A stretch of 64,000 bases of DNA from Lepus europaeus (lineage: Eukaryota; Chordata; Mammalia; Lagomorpha; Leporidae). Location of the stretch: positions 16,380,496-16,444,495 of the forward strand of contig NC_084829.1 of NCBI RefSeq assembly GCF_033115175.1, given 5' to 3'. The notes beneath the pieces are model-generated. The model was given only the letters and a program-made list of their open reading frames with translations. It was not told the DNA's origin and did no database searches. The translations under genes and the position numbers were made by a program. Positions 49,576 through 60,912 of this stretch are shown piece by piece (position 1 is the first letter of the stretch; every line of letters begins with the position of its first letter).

Positions 49576-49669
49576 TGCTCCAGGTGAGGATCGAACTCAC
49601 AACCTCGGCATCGCTCACAAGCGTACTGTCTTATAAGTACCGCGCGCTAACCGATTGCGCCACTGGAGC
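49576..49669 (-). tRNA. tRNA-Ile (anticodon TAT) with intron
   Basis: 94-nt gene on the minus strand starting gctccagtggcgcaatcgg. The anticodon arm is cggtacttATA..., with anticodon TAT. About 20 nt of intron (agacagtacgcttgtgagcg) follows position 37, and exon 2 resumes atgccgaggttg. B box gttcgatcc, acceptor end cctggagc plus discriminator A. Removing the intron leaves 74 nt. T4 terminator at 49571-49574. It decodes the rare AUA codon and needs the tRNA splicing endonuclease. Confidence 0.95.
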
Positions 49670-50885
49670 CACAACGTTTGAAAGGCTTGGGGACATGTAC
49701 ATAAAGATTTTACAGATAACCAGTACATAGTTTTGTCAAAAATCCTGTTTAAGTTATTATATATTACCAACAAAAACACACCCTCTGATACAAGGCTCGC
49801 CTGGGCGCGATTAAAAGCAGCAATTAACAGAACCCCGAATCAGCCGACCCCAGCCTTCCCGCTCACAACACCCAAGTGCTCCAGGGATCGAAGGTTGCAA
49901 TCGGGGATTTTGATTTGCCTCAGACTTTTCTCCTCAATTCAGATTATTTGAAAGCGTTTGAATGAAAAGGAGGCGTGTTGGTTGCACATCCGGAGCAAGC
50001 TGAAAAGGCTGCGTGACCCTCAGGGCTGCCGCTCCTCTCAGGCGCCTGTCTTCCGAAGCTTTGAATTCACTGGAGCGCCCCCGCCCGGAGCTCCGCGGAC
50101 CTCCCTTCTTCAAACGCTCCCTCTGGCTCCAACCCAGTCACTCCCTGCTTTGTTTTTTCAAAATACTTTGCTACCTTGAAATATCCGAAGAGATTGTATT
50201 TTCTTCAGAACAACCACTGTTTTACACGTGTAGTTGGAACACAAGCTAAGTAAAAGCAGTAATACTAGACAATTATTTGAACATTTTCTAATGTGTCATC
50301 TTGAGAAATCCATTGTTCACTTTTTTATAATCATTTTAGAGGTTTTTTTTTTCCCCTCTATGAAAGCTTGCAGGTAAAGATTAGGTATTGTAAAGCATTG
50401 TGTTAAAAGTATTAAATAATACGAATAAAATGGCGAGCCATTGATACCTTATTTCAATAATCTATAATATGCCAGGAATTTCTGCTACATTAGCAAGAGT
50501 TTTTTCCTTTTTTGAAGCAGGAAGCAGCCTCAGTATATTGTGTTGACAGTAAGAATTTTATATTTAAGGAAAATGCTCCCAAATCAATGACTCTCCTTAT
50601 CTAACTCTGCTTCACTCCCCTTGTTCAAGAACCCTTAGAATCTCACCCTCAGATGCTGAGTGGTGACAGGACACAATATTTGTTAGGGCAGAGTTGTTGT
50701 CATCAACCAAGAAGGATATGCTACCCCTTAATAAGGAGGGAGGGGCCATTTCTAAAAGCTTCAAGAGGCCTGGAGGATGTGGCTATTCTAATGCATCAGA
50801 AATCTTCATCCAATGTCTCAAGGTTCTATTTAGCAATCAAGCCATGAATCTGACACAGAATTCTATGTTGGGAATTTAACTTTCT
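49670..50885. other. no recognised gene
   Basis: Modestly GC-rich at 49980-50120 near the tRNA-Ile gene, then AT-rich. Nothing supported. Confidence 0.4.
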
Positions 50886-50897
50886 TTGGAGCTCTAC

Positions 50898-50949
<52 letters not shown>

Positions 50950-50966
50950 TTCTTCTTTCTTTCTTT
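50898..50966. repeat. (TTTC)n microsatellite
   Basis: At least a dozen tttc units, then a CSINE tail fragment. Confidence 0.95.
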
Positions 50967-50967
50967 C

Positions 50968-51085
50968 AAAGATTTACTTATTTGAAAGAATTATACAGTG
51001 AGCAAGAGAGAGAGAGAGAGAGAGAGGTCTTCCATCTGCTGATTCACTCCCCAATTGACCGCAATGGCCAGAGCTGCTCTCCAAA
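50968..51085 (-). mobile_element. CSINE tail-side fragment
   Basis: aagatttacttatttgaaag, GA run, tcttccatctgctgattcac; stops after the gccagagctg motif. Confidence 0.78.
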
Positions 51086-51089
51086 GTAT

Positions 51090-51810
51090 CAGCTCCCTCT
51101 ATCAGGGAGCATCCAATTCTATTACCTTATAATTTTCACCTGCCCCCATGTTTCTCAGGCATATACTGTGCCCCATTTGCTAGTGGGTATCCTTCCATCC
51201 GTCTACCATGCTAGTTCAGGTTTAAAGACAGTTCTATAATCATTCTGCTACTTTGCTCCAATGGCTGTGTGTGCCCCACCCCCCACCATCAGGTTGTTAG
51301 TGAGTTTCCAAAATGTCATCTTAGCATCTTCTTTTTCAGGTCATTTTTGGCACCAACAATTGCAGGTTGAGTTCCCTGGAAAGCAACTCTAAAATGGAGA
51401 TTGGTGTTCAGAAAGCTTTCTAGAACATTACCTGAGAATCCACACCTGGGCGGAAGGGACAAAGAAGAGATGCAAGATTTGTCAGAGGGAAAAAGCAAGC
51501 TGCAGTGCCAGCCCCCAAAAGGGGCAGCCCAGCCTTTGGGAGGAGTCTCTGCGGTCGTCTGGGAAGCTCTGGACTTGACCCTTACACTCCTCAGGGACTG
51601 GTCATTTGATGTAGGCTCCCCCAGACAGGGGCACACTTGGGTTGAGCTTAGGAGCCCTGCGGTGACAACCTTTCAAACATGTGGGCATGTAAAAGAAGTC
51701 AGGTGGGCAATATACCAGCTGTGAGAGAGGGAGCAAGAGGGGAGAAATAGAGTGTGCAAGTACCAGACAGGATTTAAAGACCACCACGGAGCTCTTAGAT
51801 GCTGCACAAC
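51090..51810. other. no recognised gene
   Basis: Downstream of GPX5 on its strand; no exon recognised. Confidence 0.4.
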
Positions 51811-51813
51811 GCA

Positions 51814-52354
51814 TTTTATTGGCGACAGTGACAGGGCTGGTTCTAAAGTTGATGGATCTAGGGTTGGGAGGGGAAAATCCTACCCTTTGAAAGATAAAGG
51901 GCATTCCTGCCCAGGTCTCCTAACCTAACTGTAGTAAAGATTAGACAATAAGATGGTTGATGTGGAGCAATACAGAGAGGCTCTGGGTCCCACCAGCCTG
52001 GAAATACCCACCGTTCATGGGAGGTGATGTTCTTGGTCCCACTCTACCTTAGGGTTCCTGTGGGCAAATGACAGGTTGGGCGGGGGGGTGTGTGTGAAGT
52101 CTTCATGGATGAAGACATCCAAAAAGAGCAGGAAACTGACAGTCCGTATTTGTCCAAGGGGACAAAACATGTTAGAAAGTAAAACATGTGACTATAACCC
52201 CATCACTATTCCTGTACTTCTGGGGTGGAAAGCCAAGGAGGACATTTTTTCTGGTTATGACAGCAGAATGAACCATTCCTGTGGAAGGATGATGAGTATG
52301 AATGACTCAATCTGTAACGGAGGTCTAAGAATTTAGGGTTTCCATTCTTTTATT
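51814..52354 (-). promoter_or_regulatory. candidate GPX5 3' UTR with two AATAAA signals
   Basis: On the minus strand the first AATAAA after the stop is at 52349-52354, and a second lies at 51814-51819. Using the distal one gives a 3' UTR of about 0.75 kb, which would bring the mRNA near 1.5 kb. Which one is used cannot be told from sequence alone. Confidence 0.45.
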
Positions 52355-52546
52355 CTTTACCTGGGAGGAGCAGTAGCAACCTTCTTAATATAAACACTTG
52401 CTGGAGAGCAGAAACTTTGGCAGAATGGAGATCATTTAGTCAAGCAGATGCCGTGTAGGGAAAAAAATGTGGCGAGAAGCTGGATTTTGTTGTTGTTGTC
52501 CTTGGAACAGGTCTTCAGGTGTTTGGTTGCCTCCAACTCCACTTTC

Positions 52547-52753
52547 CTATTTGGGTTTGGATTGCTTCAGGTAGGCCAGGATGTCTGACTTGACGGTGCT
52601 GACTTCAGCCAGGTGGAACCAACGCATGACAGGGACTCCATCAGGCCCCACCAGGAACTTTTCAAAGTTCCAACGGATGTCATGGACTTCTATGGGTTCC
52701 CAGGAGATATGTCTTAAGGAGCCCAAAATCCCAGAAGGGTGAGGACAGGAGTG
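52547..52753 (-). CDS. GPX5: GPX5 exon 5: C-terminus and stop
   Basis: Terminal coding exon with a ctgtttcag acceptor. It carries [19 protein letters not shown], with the conserved Trp-Asn pair, and ends at a TAG at 52547-52549. Confidence 0.95.
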   Translation of the reverse strand, partial: HSCPHPSGILGSLRHISWEPIEVHDIRWNFEKFLVGPDGVPVMRWFHLAEVSTVKSDILAYLKQSKPK

Positions 52754-55700
52754 CTGAAACAGAGAGATGGAAAAGACAAACGAGAGCATCATGACTGCTC
52801 TTGGATGACCCAGGCTACTTTCATTCACCAATAACCTACTCCTACCCTCCTTACATAGATACTTTAATTTCCTGTCATTCCTAAGAACCCCGTGCATTCT
52901 CTGAATCATCACCATGCCAACTACCAAGAGTGCCACAGATTTTACAGCAAAAGTCTGCTCCCTCTTTTTCCTTCTTCCCATGACCTCATCACAAAATCAT
53001 GATGACATGACTAAGATATGTCACCTCTTAATCTTCTACATTCCTTTCCTGCAAGGTGAATGACATAGGTTAGAATGTGTTTTCCTAGGTCTTAGGGGTC
53101 CATGGGCCAGTTACATTTCATTAAATATCATTCGAAACCAAGACAGAGTTACTAATACAAATTTTACCAAGTAAGAAGAAAACTGAAACACCATCATTTC
53201 ATCACTTCATTTTTTAAGTAGCCTTGTAAGAATAAACTACATGTGGGTCATCTTAGAATAAAGGGTAGTAGAATAATTCAGACAAGTTATGTTTATAAAA
53301 CCTTCCTGATACTGACCTATGTTCTTCAATTTACTGAGGATAAAATAAAAATTTTAACCTAGGATAATTCCAATACAAATTCCAGCATTTAAGAACAATT
53401 CACCCAGGGCTGGCACTGGAGTAGCATATAAAGCTGCTGCCTGCAGTTCTGCCATCTCATATAGTGCCATCTCACATGGGCATCGGTTCGAGACTTGGTT
53501 GCTCCACTTCTGATCCAGCTAGCCCAAGGAAGTTCCTGACTCCTGGCTTCAGATTGGCCCAGCTCCAGCCATTGGGGCCATTTGGGGAGTGAGTCAGCAG
53601 TTGGAAGACCTCTCTCTGCCTCTGCCTCTGTCTCTCTGCAATTCTGCCTTTCAAATAAATAAATAAATATTTTAAAAAAGAACAATTAGTGATCTTCAGG
53701 ATCCTTTTAGTTCTAGCATAAAAATTAGTGTTTAATAAATGATAACTTTCTGCATTATTTCTATGTCTCCATTTTCAATATGAATTCATTAAGGGTAGGA
53801 ACAGTACTGTATTCATTTAATACCCTTATGTAGCCTACCTTATAGATAACCGGTACTTAATAAATGTACCTTGAATGAATGGATGCCAATGACCAAAAGA
53901 GGGTAGTCCTAGTAAAGCTGCCACTCCATAAAACTGTCTTCACTACGCATAACCCAAGCTCCATAGGTACTAAGAGGCTAAGCCCACATTCCTATGCTAA
54001 TCTAGGGAATTCCTCCAAAAAGATCAAGTTCACTTCCAGGCAAGAGCCACGGTGTCCTTTTCCACCACACTAACTCTAGACTGGGAATATTAGGCAAGAG
54101 GAAGAGCCTTACCGCAGTAATTCATTTACCTTCAAGAAGGTGAAGACATTCTGTTCTTTTCCACCATTCACATCCCCTTTCTCAAAAAGCTGGAAATTAG
54201 GCACAAACCCTTTGCCTGGACGGACATACCTGCAATGAATCAAATGTTCCCAGGAAGCTCAAGCATATAAGTTGTTTTGGGACAACAAGATGTGAAATAA
54301 TAGGAAAGGGTAGAAAGAGACTGAAATACAGTAGATGGGAGGAGAAAGAATGCTTTTTTTTTTTTTTTTTTTTTTTTACTTTGGGCTCCTGATTCTCTTT
54401 ATTTTTCCCTGTTCTTCAACCTGTCTCCATTCCTCCAACCCTTCTTTACCTCTGCTCCCCACCATCTGCCTAGGTCATAGCCAGGGGTGGAGAAAGAATT
54501 AAGAATTTCTGGACATTGTCAGACTCCCAACAGGGCAAGCTAAAGTTAAAATAAGCTTGCAGACGCCCTGAATCTACTAATCCGTCACCTACCCAGAAAG
54601 TTCCTGACATAGAAGGACCTTTGGAGAAGGAGCAAAGGTAACCGGGGTCTCCTGCTGGGTCTATGCAGGCACTTACTTGAGCGCAGGAAGAATCTCTGAG
54701 TTCTGTCCTGGTTCTTGCTTTCCAAACTGGTTGCATGGAAAACCCAACACAACTAGGCCAAAAGGCTTCAGTTCCTCCTGGAGTGCATTCAGCTCTGCAG
54801 GAAGAAAAGGGACAACATGGTGGCCTAGAGACCCTGCCTTGTATAGAGAGAGATCCCGGGGTTACCTATGTTGAGAACAGGAAGCCAAGGCCCAGGCAGG
54901 GGAGCATCTCTTGACTCAAGGGATTGTTAGTGACATAGTGAAGTTAGACACCAGATCTTCAGATACGCACTCAAGATCCTGTAATTACAGGGCAGTACTT
55001 CCCAAACCTGCACCACGTCAGAATCGACTAGAGAACCTTCCTTAAAAATCAGTCCCTTCTCAGAGAAATTTTTGATTCTGTTCATCTGAGATGGGGTCTA
55101 GTCATGCTTCTTATTCCAAGTTCAGGTGATCTTTAAACAAAGCCTGGTTGGAACAATGCTGCCCATAGGTTTGCCTTGGTATGTTAGCGGAGAGATTAAA
55201 TCTTTCTTTTTCAAAGGAAAGGACAGAGACCATGAGAACTGAGCTGCTCTCCTGTGCACAAGCTGATTCGCTCTGAGTGGAATGGAGGTGAACCTGACAG
55301 AGGCAAAAGGAACCCGAGAAATTCCAAGTCAAGCTGCCTGGTGTCTTTCAACAGTCCTTGGGATGTTACAGGTGCATTCTAACCAAGCATTCTATATGAT
55401 CTGCAGAAACATGTGCTTCAACTATCACCCTCCATTGGCCAGGAAGTGGACTAATTTGTCTGCTCGGACTTTGACAGTCATTTCTGTCCATCCTTTCTGT
55501 GGGAACGCCCTGACAGATACCAGTCAGTCTCAGATTCAGCTTGGCCACTTGCTGTCTCCTCTTAGCCTTTTAATTAAAAAAATAGAAATTGCTTTGCTGT
55601 TTCCACAGTTTCTTCAGAACCTCTTTCCATGTTGTTCCCTCTTGTTCTCATCATTGCAGGCAAACATTTCCTCCAGGAAAAACACAAGAGCTGAGGAAGC

Positions 55701-58700
55701 CTGTCGGAGTCCTTGGGCAATTATGCTTCAGTTTTCTCATCTGTCATGAACTGAATAGAAACTGAACAAATTTATTTTTAAAATCCCTATTAATTGATAA
55801 ATGCATTATGGCTCAATAAATATTATTCTGTCTTTAAAAAGAATGAGGGGGCCCAGTGCTATGGCACAGGTAAGGCCCCCCCATTTGCAGTGCCAACATC
55901 CCTTATGGGTGCCCGTTTGAGTCCCCGGATGCTCGGCTTCCGATCCAGCTCTCTGCTATGGCCTGGGATAGCAGTAGAAGATGGCCCAACTCCTTGGGCC
56001 CCTGCATCCATGTGAGAGACCTGGAAGAAGCTTCTGGCTCCTGGCTTTGGATTGGCACAGCTTCAGCTGTTGCTGCCAATTGAGGAGTGAACCAGTGGAT
56101 GGAAGCTCTCTCTCTCTCTCTCTCTGCCTCTTCTTCTCTCTCTGTAACTTTGACTTTCAAGTAAATAAATAAATGTTTAAAAAAAAAGAAAAAGAAAAAA
56201 ATGAGAGAACAGGCTGAACTTGAAAGAGTTCTATTCAATTAAAAAAAAAGCAGCACATGGTTTTACAACATAATTAACTGGAGGAAAAGGGGAGAAGCAG
56301 AAAAAAGAATCTACCCATAAGTTTTAGAAACATGACACTATTGGTCATCTAAAGGGAGAGGAAAGAAGTGAAAAGAAATTTTCCTTTAAACATCTTTATT
56401 TCTTTTGAGTTTTGAGCCTTAAGAATGTATAGCTTATTCAAAATATATTTAAAAACAAAAAATGGTGTGCCTAATTAGATCAAATATATGAAATATATCT
56501 GTCTCTGATATAACCCATCCTGTTCATTATTCATAGGCTCTTAAACCAATTGTCTAAATTGTGGAGAGAAAACTTCCTCCTTGAATAATAAAGAGGGAAA
56601 ATTACATCCCTGGGAAGAGTTGAGCGAGCCTGAAGAGGGAGTTGAGAGGGAGTATTGCCTCTAGTACAGCCTGCATCACATGCCTTAACCCAGACAAACG
56701 TCGTCCCAGGTCTGAAGTTCCTTTTCCCCTTTACTTGTTACTCTAATTCCTCCTAGAAAAGTCTTGAAAACATGGATCCTCTCTTTCGTAGTTGCCAAGG
56801 AAACTTCTGTAATCTTCTGAGAGAATTTTGGTTCGGGGAGCAGAATCTCAGGCAAAGCAATTGCAAGGCTCAGGGAAGAGGTCAGCAAAATTTTTCCCCC
56901 ATTAAATGGCCAGATAAAAAGTATCTCAGGCTTTGTGGGCCATATGTCACCACTACTCATACGGCTTTAAATTCTTACCAGGATATTGAGCTGTCAGCGC
57001 ACAGTAGGTGGCCACGTTGACAAAGAGGACGTATTTTCCCGCATACTGCTTGAACTGGATGCGTTCCTTTCCATTAAGAGTGAATGCCTCATAATTGTAG
57101 ATGGTGCCTTTCACATCTTTGTAACAATTCATCTGGAAGATTTTTTTATAATAGTAGTATTAGTAACAACTATTCCTCACTTCTTGGTAATCTTTCAAAG
57201 CACTCAGAGAATAATACATATGTGAAATGACTTCAAAAAGCTCATCGAAATGGAATTAAAAGATTATTTTTTTAAGATTTATTTATTTATTTGAAAAGAA
57301 GAGTGGCAGAGAGAGGAAGAGAGAGGGGGGAGAGAGGGGGAAGGAGAGAGAGAGAGAGAGAGAAATAGAGGTCGTTTCTCTGCTGGCACCAGCCAAGGCT
57401 GGTCCAGGCCAAAGCCAGAAGCCTGAAGCTCCAGCTGGGTCTCCCACCTGAGCATCAGAAGTGCAAGTCCTTGGGCCATCCTCTGTTGCTTTCCCAGGCA
57501 CATTAGTAGGCAGCTGATTTGGAAAAGGAGCAACCCAGAACTAGCTTTGCAATGTGGGATGCTGCCATTACAAGCAGCAGCTTAGGCCACTGTACCCACA
57601 ATGCAGGTCCCAAGATCATTTTGATACAAATCCATACAGTTTTTTCCTAGCAAGCACTTTTCATATACCTTATGAAGACCTCTCATATGCATGGATTTCA
57701 AAAGTTTTTGTACCAAAACAAGCATCTTTAAATTCCATTTCCATGAATTTTTTGAAGTACTCTAGTATTAACTGAGACTGACAAAACAAGCAAGAACTGT
57801 ATAAGGTATCAATGACAAGACTGTTAAAAATCTAATGTGGTGTTTTTTTGTTTTGTTTTGCTTTTTGAGCAACAAGTAGTCAAGGCTGTTCCTATTACAC
57901 TGGCAAGGATACCGAGAAAAGCAAGGCTACATGGGAAAGAGTGGAATGCCATGACCTGGGAGTAAGAGGGGCCACACATTGTTTTTCTTTTCTCTTTTTT
58001 GAAATTTATTTATTTATCTGAAAGTCATAGTTACACAGAGAGGAAAGGGAGAAAAAGAGAGAGAGAGAGGTCTTCTATCCACTTGTTCTGTGGATAATGA
58101 GTGAAATGAGGCTGTGAAAATGAGGCTACACCGTGGCTTTGGATTGAAGGCATCCTACCTGTCTTAGACAAAGACAGGCTTTAAATTGCTGATATAGCTG
58201 ATATATTTCAGGAAGGCCTAGTTACTTCTCTTTCCATAGGTTTTTTAACTGACTTTCTTTTTAAAAATATTTATTTTTTTATTTGAAAAGCAGAGAGAGA
58301 GAGAGAGAGAGAGAGAGAGGTCTTCCATCCACTGGTTCACTCCCCAAATGACCAAAATGGCTAGAGCTGAGCTGATCTGAAGCCAGGCTCAGAAGCCAGG
58401 AGCCAGAAGCTACTTCCAGGTCTCCGACACAGGTGCAGGGGCCCAAGACTTGGGCCATCTTCTACTGCTTTCCCAGTCCACAGCAGAGAGCTGATGGGAA
58501 GAAGAGCAGCCAGGTCTTGAACTGGCGCCCATATGGGATGCCAGCACTGCAGGCGGCAGCTTTATCCACCACGCCATGGCGCCAGCCATTACCTGATTTT
58601 TTAACCCACTTATCAGCATGCTAGAATGGAAGGAACTCCGGCCTGTGAATCAGAAGCCAGCTCTATTGTTAAATTTCTTTGTGAACCTGAGCAGTTCTCA

Positions 58701-60912
58701 TCAATGGCCCTTAGTTTCCCCATAAGAGAAATGAATGTATTCATCTAGATTCCTATTAGACCCTCAAGGGACTTTTCAAGTTTAACATTCTAAAATCCAG
58801 TATCATCCCTGCCTTGCATAGCTTTCCCTCCCTTGCCTCTCACTCGGATGATACTCTTGCAAATCAATATTGTGAAAATCCAGGGCCGACTCTGTGACAT
58901 AGTGGCATCCCATGTGGGTGCTGGTTCGAGACCCGGCTGCTCCACTTCCCATTCAGCTACAGGGCGTATCAAACAGGAAATATGAAAAAGAAGCTTATAT
59001 GTCCAAACCATCCAGTTAGACAAAGCAAGGGGGAACTGGCTAGAGAAAGAAAGCCATTTTCTGATAAGGAAGGTCCAGACTGAAACTAAGATTAAATTAG
59101 ACTTCCAGGAAAAGTGGTGGAATGGAAAGGATTTTGGTCAAACACCATCTGCCCCTGCCTAGAGAAGGAACACAAAACCAAACCAAACCCAACTTTTCCA
59201 ACCCCGTAAGTCCACTAATTCTGTCAGCAGCGCCCAGATTGTAGCTACTCAGTCTGGAATCTTGGGAAGGAAGAAATTCTCTTTATGGAGGTTCTCTACT
59301 GTTTGGATGTTACTTTGGGGGTTTAGTGGGAGGTTCTTCATTAAACTGTGCATGTGCCTTCTAGAGAGTTAAGGTGTTTCTCAAGGGACCCTGGGTCATT
59401 CTTATGAGAAGATTGGTATAAAAGCCAGCGCTTCCCTCTGGAGTTGCTCTCTGGCTTCCTTATCAAAATGTGATTTCTTCCTCCCACAAATGCTCCCACC
59501 ATTTTGTGTTATGCTCTTTGTCATTTTAGCCTCCAAAACCTTTTTTGTCACATGTAGCCTCACTCGTATTTGATTATAGCAGTTAATGGCTAGCTACTGA
59601 TTTTGTAACTTTTCCTAAAATTTTATACTCATGCACTCACCAACAAAACTGACACATACAAAGAGAACATTAAATGAAAGCATCCATTCCTATCCCTATG
59701 AAAACTGGTTCAAAAATAAATATTTTTAAGAATTTGATTTTTTTGTAACTGCAATGAAAATTATGTTGGGTAGAGTATATAGGAGCTTATTTCTAACATT
59801 GATTGCTGTTGCAAAATTATTAGATCTGTGTGAAATGTCTCCAACACTCTGGATCCAGCTTCTGTTAAGCAAATTCTACAGCTGGAGTCTCCACACACAT
59901 TCAGGCAGCACTAGGCAACACAAAAATCAAATCATTTCTGAAAAGTCTTCCAGGAAGTCGGCTAATTTATTTTAGAGCCAGGGACTGGGGGGAAGGGACT
60001 CACCAGAGCTCCCTTTTTTAGAACACACTATAGGCATCGGAATTGTGTGCTCACCGACTCATAAGGTAGAATCTGTTGCCCATAAAATTATAATAAGAAG
60101 CCAGAGACTAACCAAGGTGAAGTGACTCCAAGGCCAAACGGTGGCAACTTGCTATGTGCGTGAAAGTTTGCTTGCCCCTAACTTTATCATTCAAAATGTG
60201 TCATTCATCACTCTCCTCCCCTGAATTTCCCTGTGCACTGCCATACCTATACGTTTCTTCAATAAACAGCTGAGTCATGAATTGGGGCTAGAACTAAGGC
60301 CAGAATCCAAGACATTGGACTTCAAATCCAGTTGCTGTAGGCCTCGAACTATGTTTTCCACGAGTCTGTTGTTTCTCTGATACGTCTCCGACTTTCTCTA
60401 TCCCTAAAACTTCCACATTGGCTTTTTTTTCCCTCCTCCCCCTGGGTTTTTTGCTGAGTGGTAACTGAAATGACTTAGCTCAGTCTCTCCTTACACCGGG
60501 ATCCCTACCTACACTGACCTTGACTGGTCTATAGCTCAGACCCAGCTCTGATGCAAATACAGATGTGACTGCCCTGACAGTCAGGTTCTTCCACTTGGAG
60601 AACGAGGGAAGAAAGGACCACAGTAAGGAGACCCTTTTCTCCTTACACATATTCAACTCAAGGAACGCCCATTTACAAGAGCAAGAAGATTCAAGGAGAA
60701 GGGAAGAAAAGTTCATGGGACCCCACAAAGAAGAAGACGAAGGTTGGATTTTTGCAAGGACTGGAGGGAAAGACCTCGAAGCAGTACAGAAGCAGCTGCA
60801 CCCTCTCTGAGGCTGGCTCACTCACCTTCATCTTCTCTGGCTTGGAATTTGTCAGCACTAAGCCAGCCAGGAGAAGGGGGACAAGATAGGAGGCTCTTAA
60901 TTGTGCAGCCAT
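52547..60912 (-). CDS. GPX5: GPX5, epididymal secretory glutathione peroxidase (five exons)
   Basis: Five coding exons on the minus strand: 60826-60912, 56979-57132, 54677-54794, 54130-54229 and 52547-52753 (sizes 87, 154, 118, 100 and 207 nt). All junctions have GT-AG ends, and the sum is 221 codons plus TAG, the length I recall for human GPX5. The start ATG at 60912 gives a hydrophobic signal peptide ([20 protein letters not shown]), so the protein should be secreted. The peroxidatic site is Cys73 in [13 protein letters not shown], encoded TGT, where most paralogues have selenocysteine. The other catalytic residues are visible: Gln107 in NQFGKQEPG, and Trp181 and Asn182 in RWNFEKF. The C-terminal exon reads [11 protein letters not shown] and ends AYLKQSKPK, closer to GPX5 than to GPX6. 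In the family it reduces hydroperoxides with thiol donors and protects sperm in the androgen-dependent epididymis. No break seen; only the precise start is uncertain, because an in-frame ATG lies seven codons upstream. Confidence 0.96.
53403..53677 (+). mobile_element. CSINE in GPX5 intron 4
   Basis: Head agggctggcactggagtagc, body ttcctgactcctggcttcag, tail aaataaataaataaatattt. Flanked by aagaacaatt copies near 53390 and 53678. Confidence 0.9.
53770..53885 (+). repeat. L2 3' end
   Basis: attaagggtaggaacagtac, ataaccggtacttaataaat, and accttgaatgaatggatg: the classic L2 tail. Confidence 0.7.
54130..54229 (-). CDS. GPX5: GPX5 exon 4
   Basis: 100-nt exon encoding [19 protein letters not shown] and on to VFTFLK. 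The acceptor is attgcag and the donor is gtaaat. The size and the YVRPG..F.PNF.LFEK.DVNG pattern are those of the plasma/epididymal GPX subgroup. Confidence 0.95.
54677..54794 (-). CDS. GPX5: GPX5 exon 3: catalytic Gln
   Basis: 118-nt exon encoding [18 protein letters not shown], then [12 protein letters not shown] and SEILPALK. It holds the conserved Gln of the catalytic tetrad. It is bounded by a ctgcag acceptor and a gtaagt donor. Confidence 0.95.
54984..55140 (+). mobile_element. MER5-type hAT MITE in GPX5 intron 2
   Basis: gggcagtacttcccaaacct, a gtcagaatcgactagagaac stretch, and ttcaggtgatctttaaac. Diverged. Confidence 0.6.
55849..56200 (+). mobile_element. CSINE in GPX5 intron 2
   Basis: Head gggcccagtgctatggcaca, body agcagtagaagatggcccaa, CT run, and tail aagtaaataaataaatgttt. 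Confidence 0.9.
56979..57132 (-). CDS. GPX5: GPX5 exon 2: Cys-peroxidatic site
   Basis: The exon is 154 nt, the standard size for exon 2 in the GPX3/5/6 group. The acceptor is tcttccag and the donor is gtaaga (phase 1 at the 3' end). It encodes [17 protein letters not shown] through [14 protein letters not shown]. The catalytic codon is TGT, so no SECIS element is needed. Confidence 0.95.
57229..57760 (-). mobile_element. MITE-like element copy 2, split by a CSINE
   Basis: Left end acttcaaaaagctcatcg (57230) mirrors the right end, whose reverse complement is acttcaaaaaattcatgg (to 57759). The inner part tatgcatggatttcaaaagt matches copy 1 at 38.4 kb. A CSINE occupies 57269-57611. Confidence 0.65.
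57269..57611 (-). mobile_element. CSINE inside the MITE-like element
   Basis: aagatttatttatttatttg, long GA run, gccaaggctggtccaggcca, and head ggccactgtacccacaatgc. Confidence 0.88.
57998..58090 (-). mobile_element. CSINE tail-side fragment
   Basis: gaaatttatttatttatctg, GA run and tcttctatccacttgttc only. Confidence 0.7.
58262..58589 (-). mobile_element. CSINE in GPX5 intron 1
   Basis: aaatatttatttttttattt, GA run, tgggccatcttctactgctt, and head caccacgccatggcgccagc. Well preserved. Confidence 0.9.
58622..58785 (+). repeat. MIR SINE
   Basis: gtgaatcagaagccagctct, tgtgaacctgagcagttctc, and ttagtttccccataagagaa. Confidence 0.6.
58884..58965 (+). mobile_element. CSINE head fragment
   Basis: catcccatgtgggtgctggt, gacccggctgctccacttcc; only the first third is present. 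Confidence 0.7.
59030..60480. other. GPX5 intron 1 DNA, no exon recognised
   Basis: Mixed DNA. The 59370-59540 stretch has the style of an old LTR (ggtataaaagccagcgcttc), but I cannot assign it. Confidence 0.35.
60826..60912 (-). CDS. GPX5: GPX5 exon 1: signal peptide
   Basis: This exon encodes 29 residues, ending ...SKPEKMK before a gtgagt donor (intron phase 0). The chosen ATG aligns with the recalled human start (MTTQLR...). The ATG at 60931-60933 is in frame and would add MDLQTVV before the hydrophobic run. That makes a less typical signal peptide, so I prefer the inner start. No clear TATA box lies just upstream. Confidence 0.9.

Noticed and set aside
60250-60350. Possible tRNA-like stretch with gacttcaaatcc
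   Set aside because: No acceptor or D arm can be paired around it.
52547-60912. GPX6 rather than GPX5
   Set aside because: GVPVMRWFH resembles GPX6, but the active-site Cys codon, [23 protein letters not shown] and DILAYLKQ fit GPX5. Human gene order also places GPX5 next to ZBED9.
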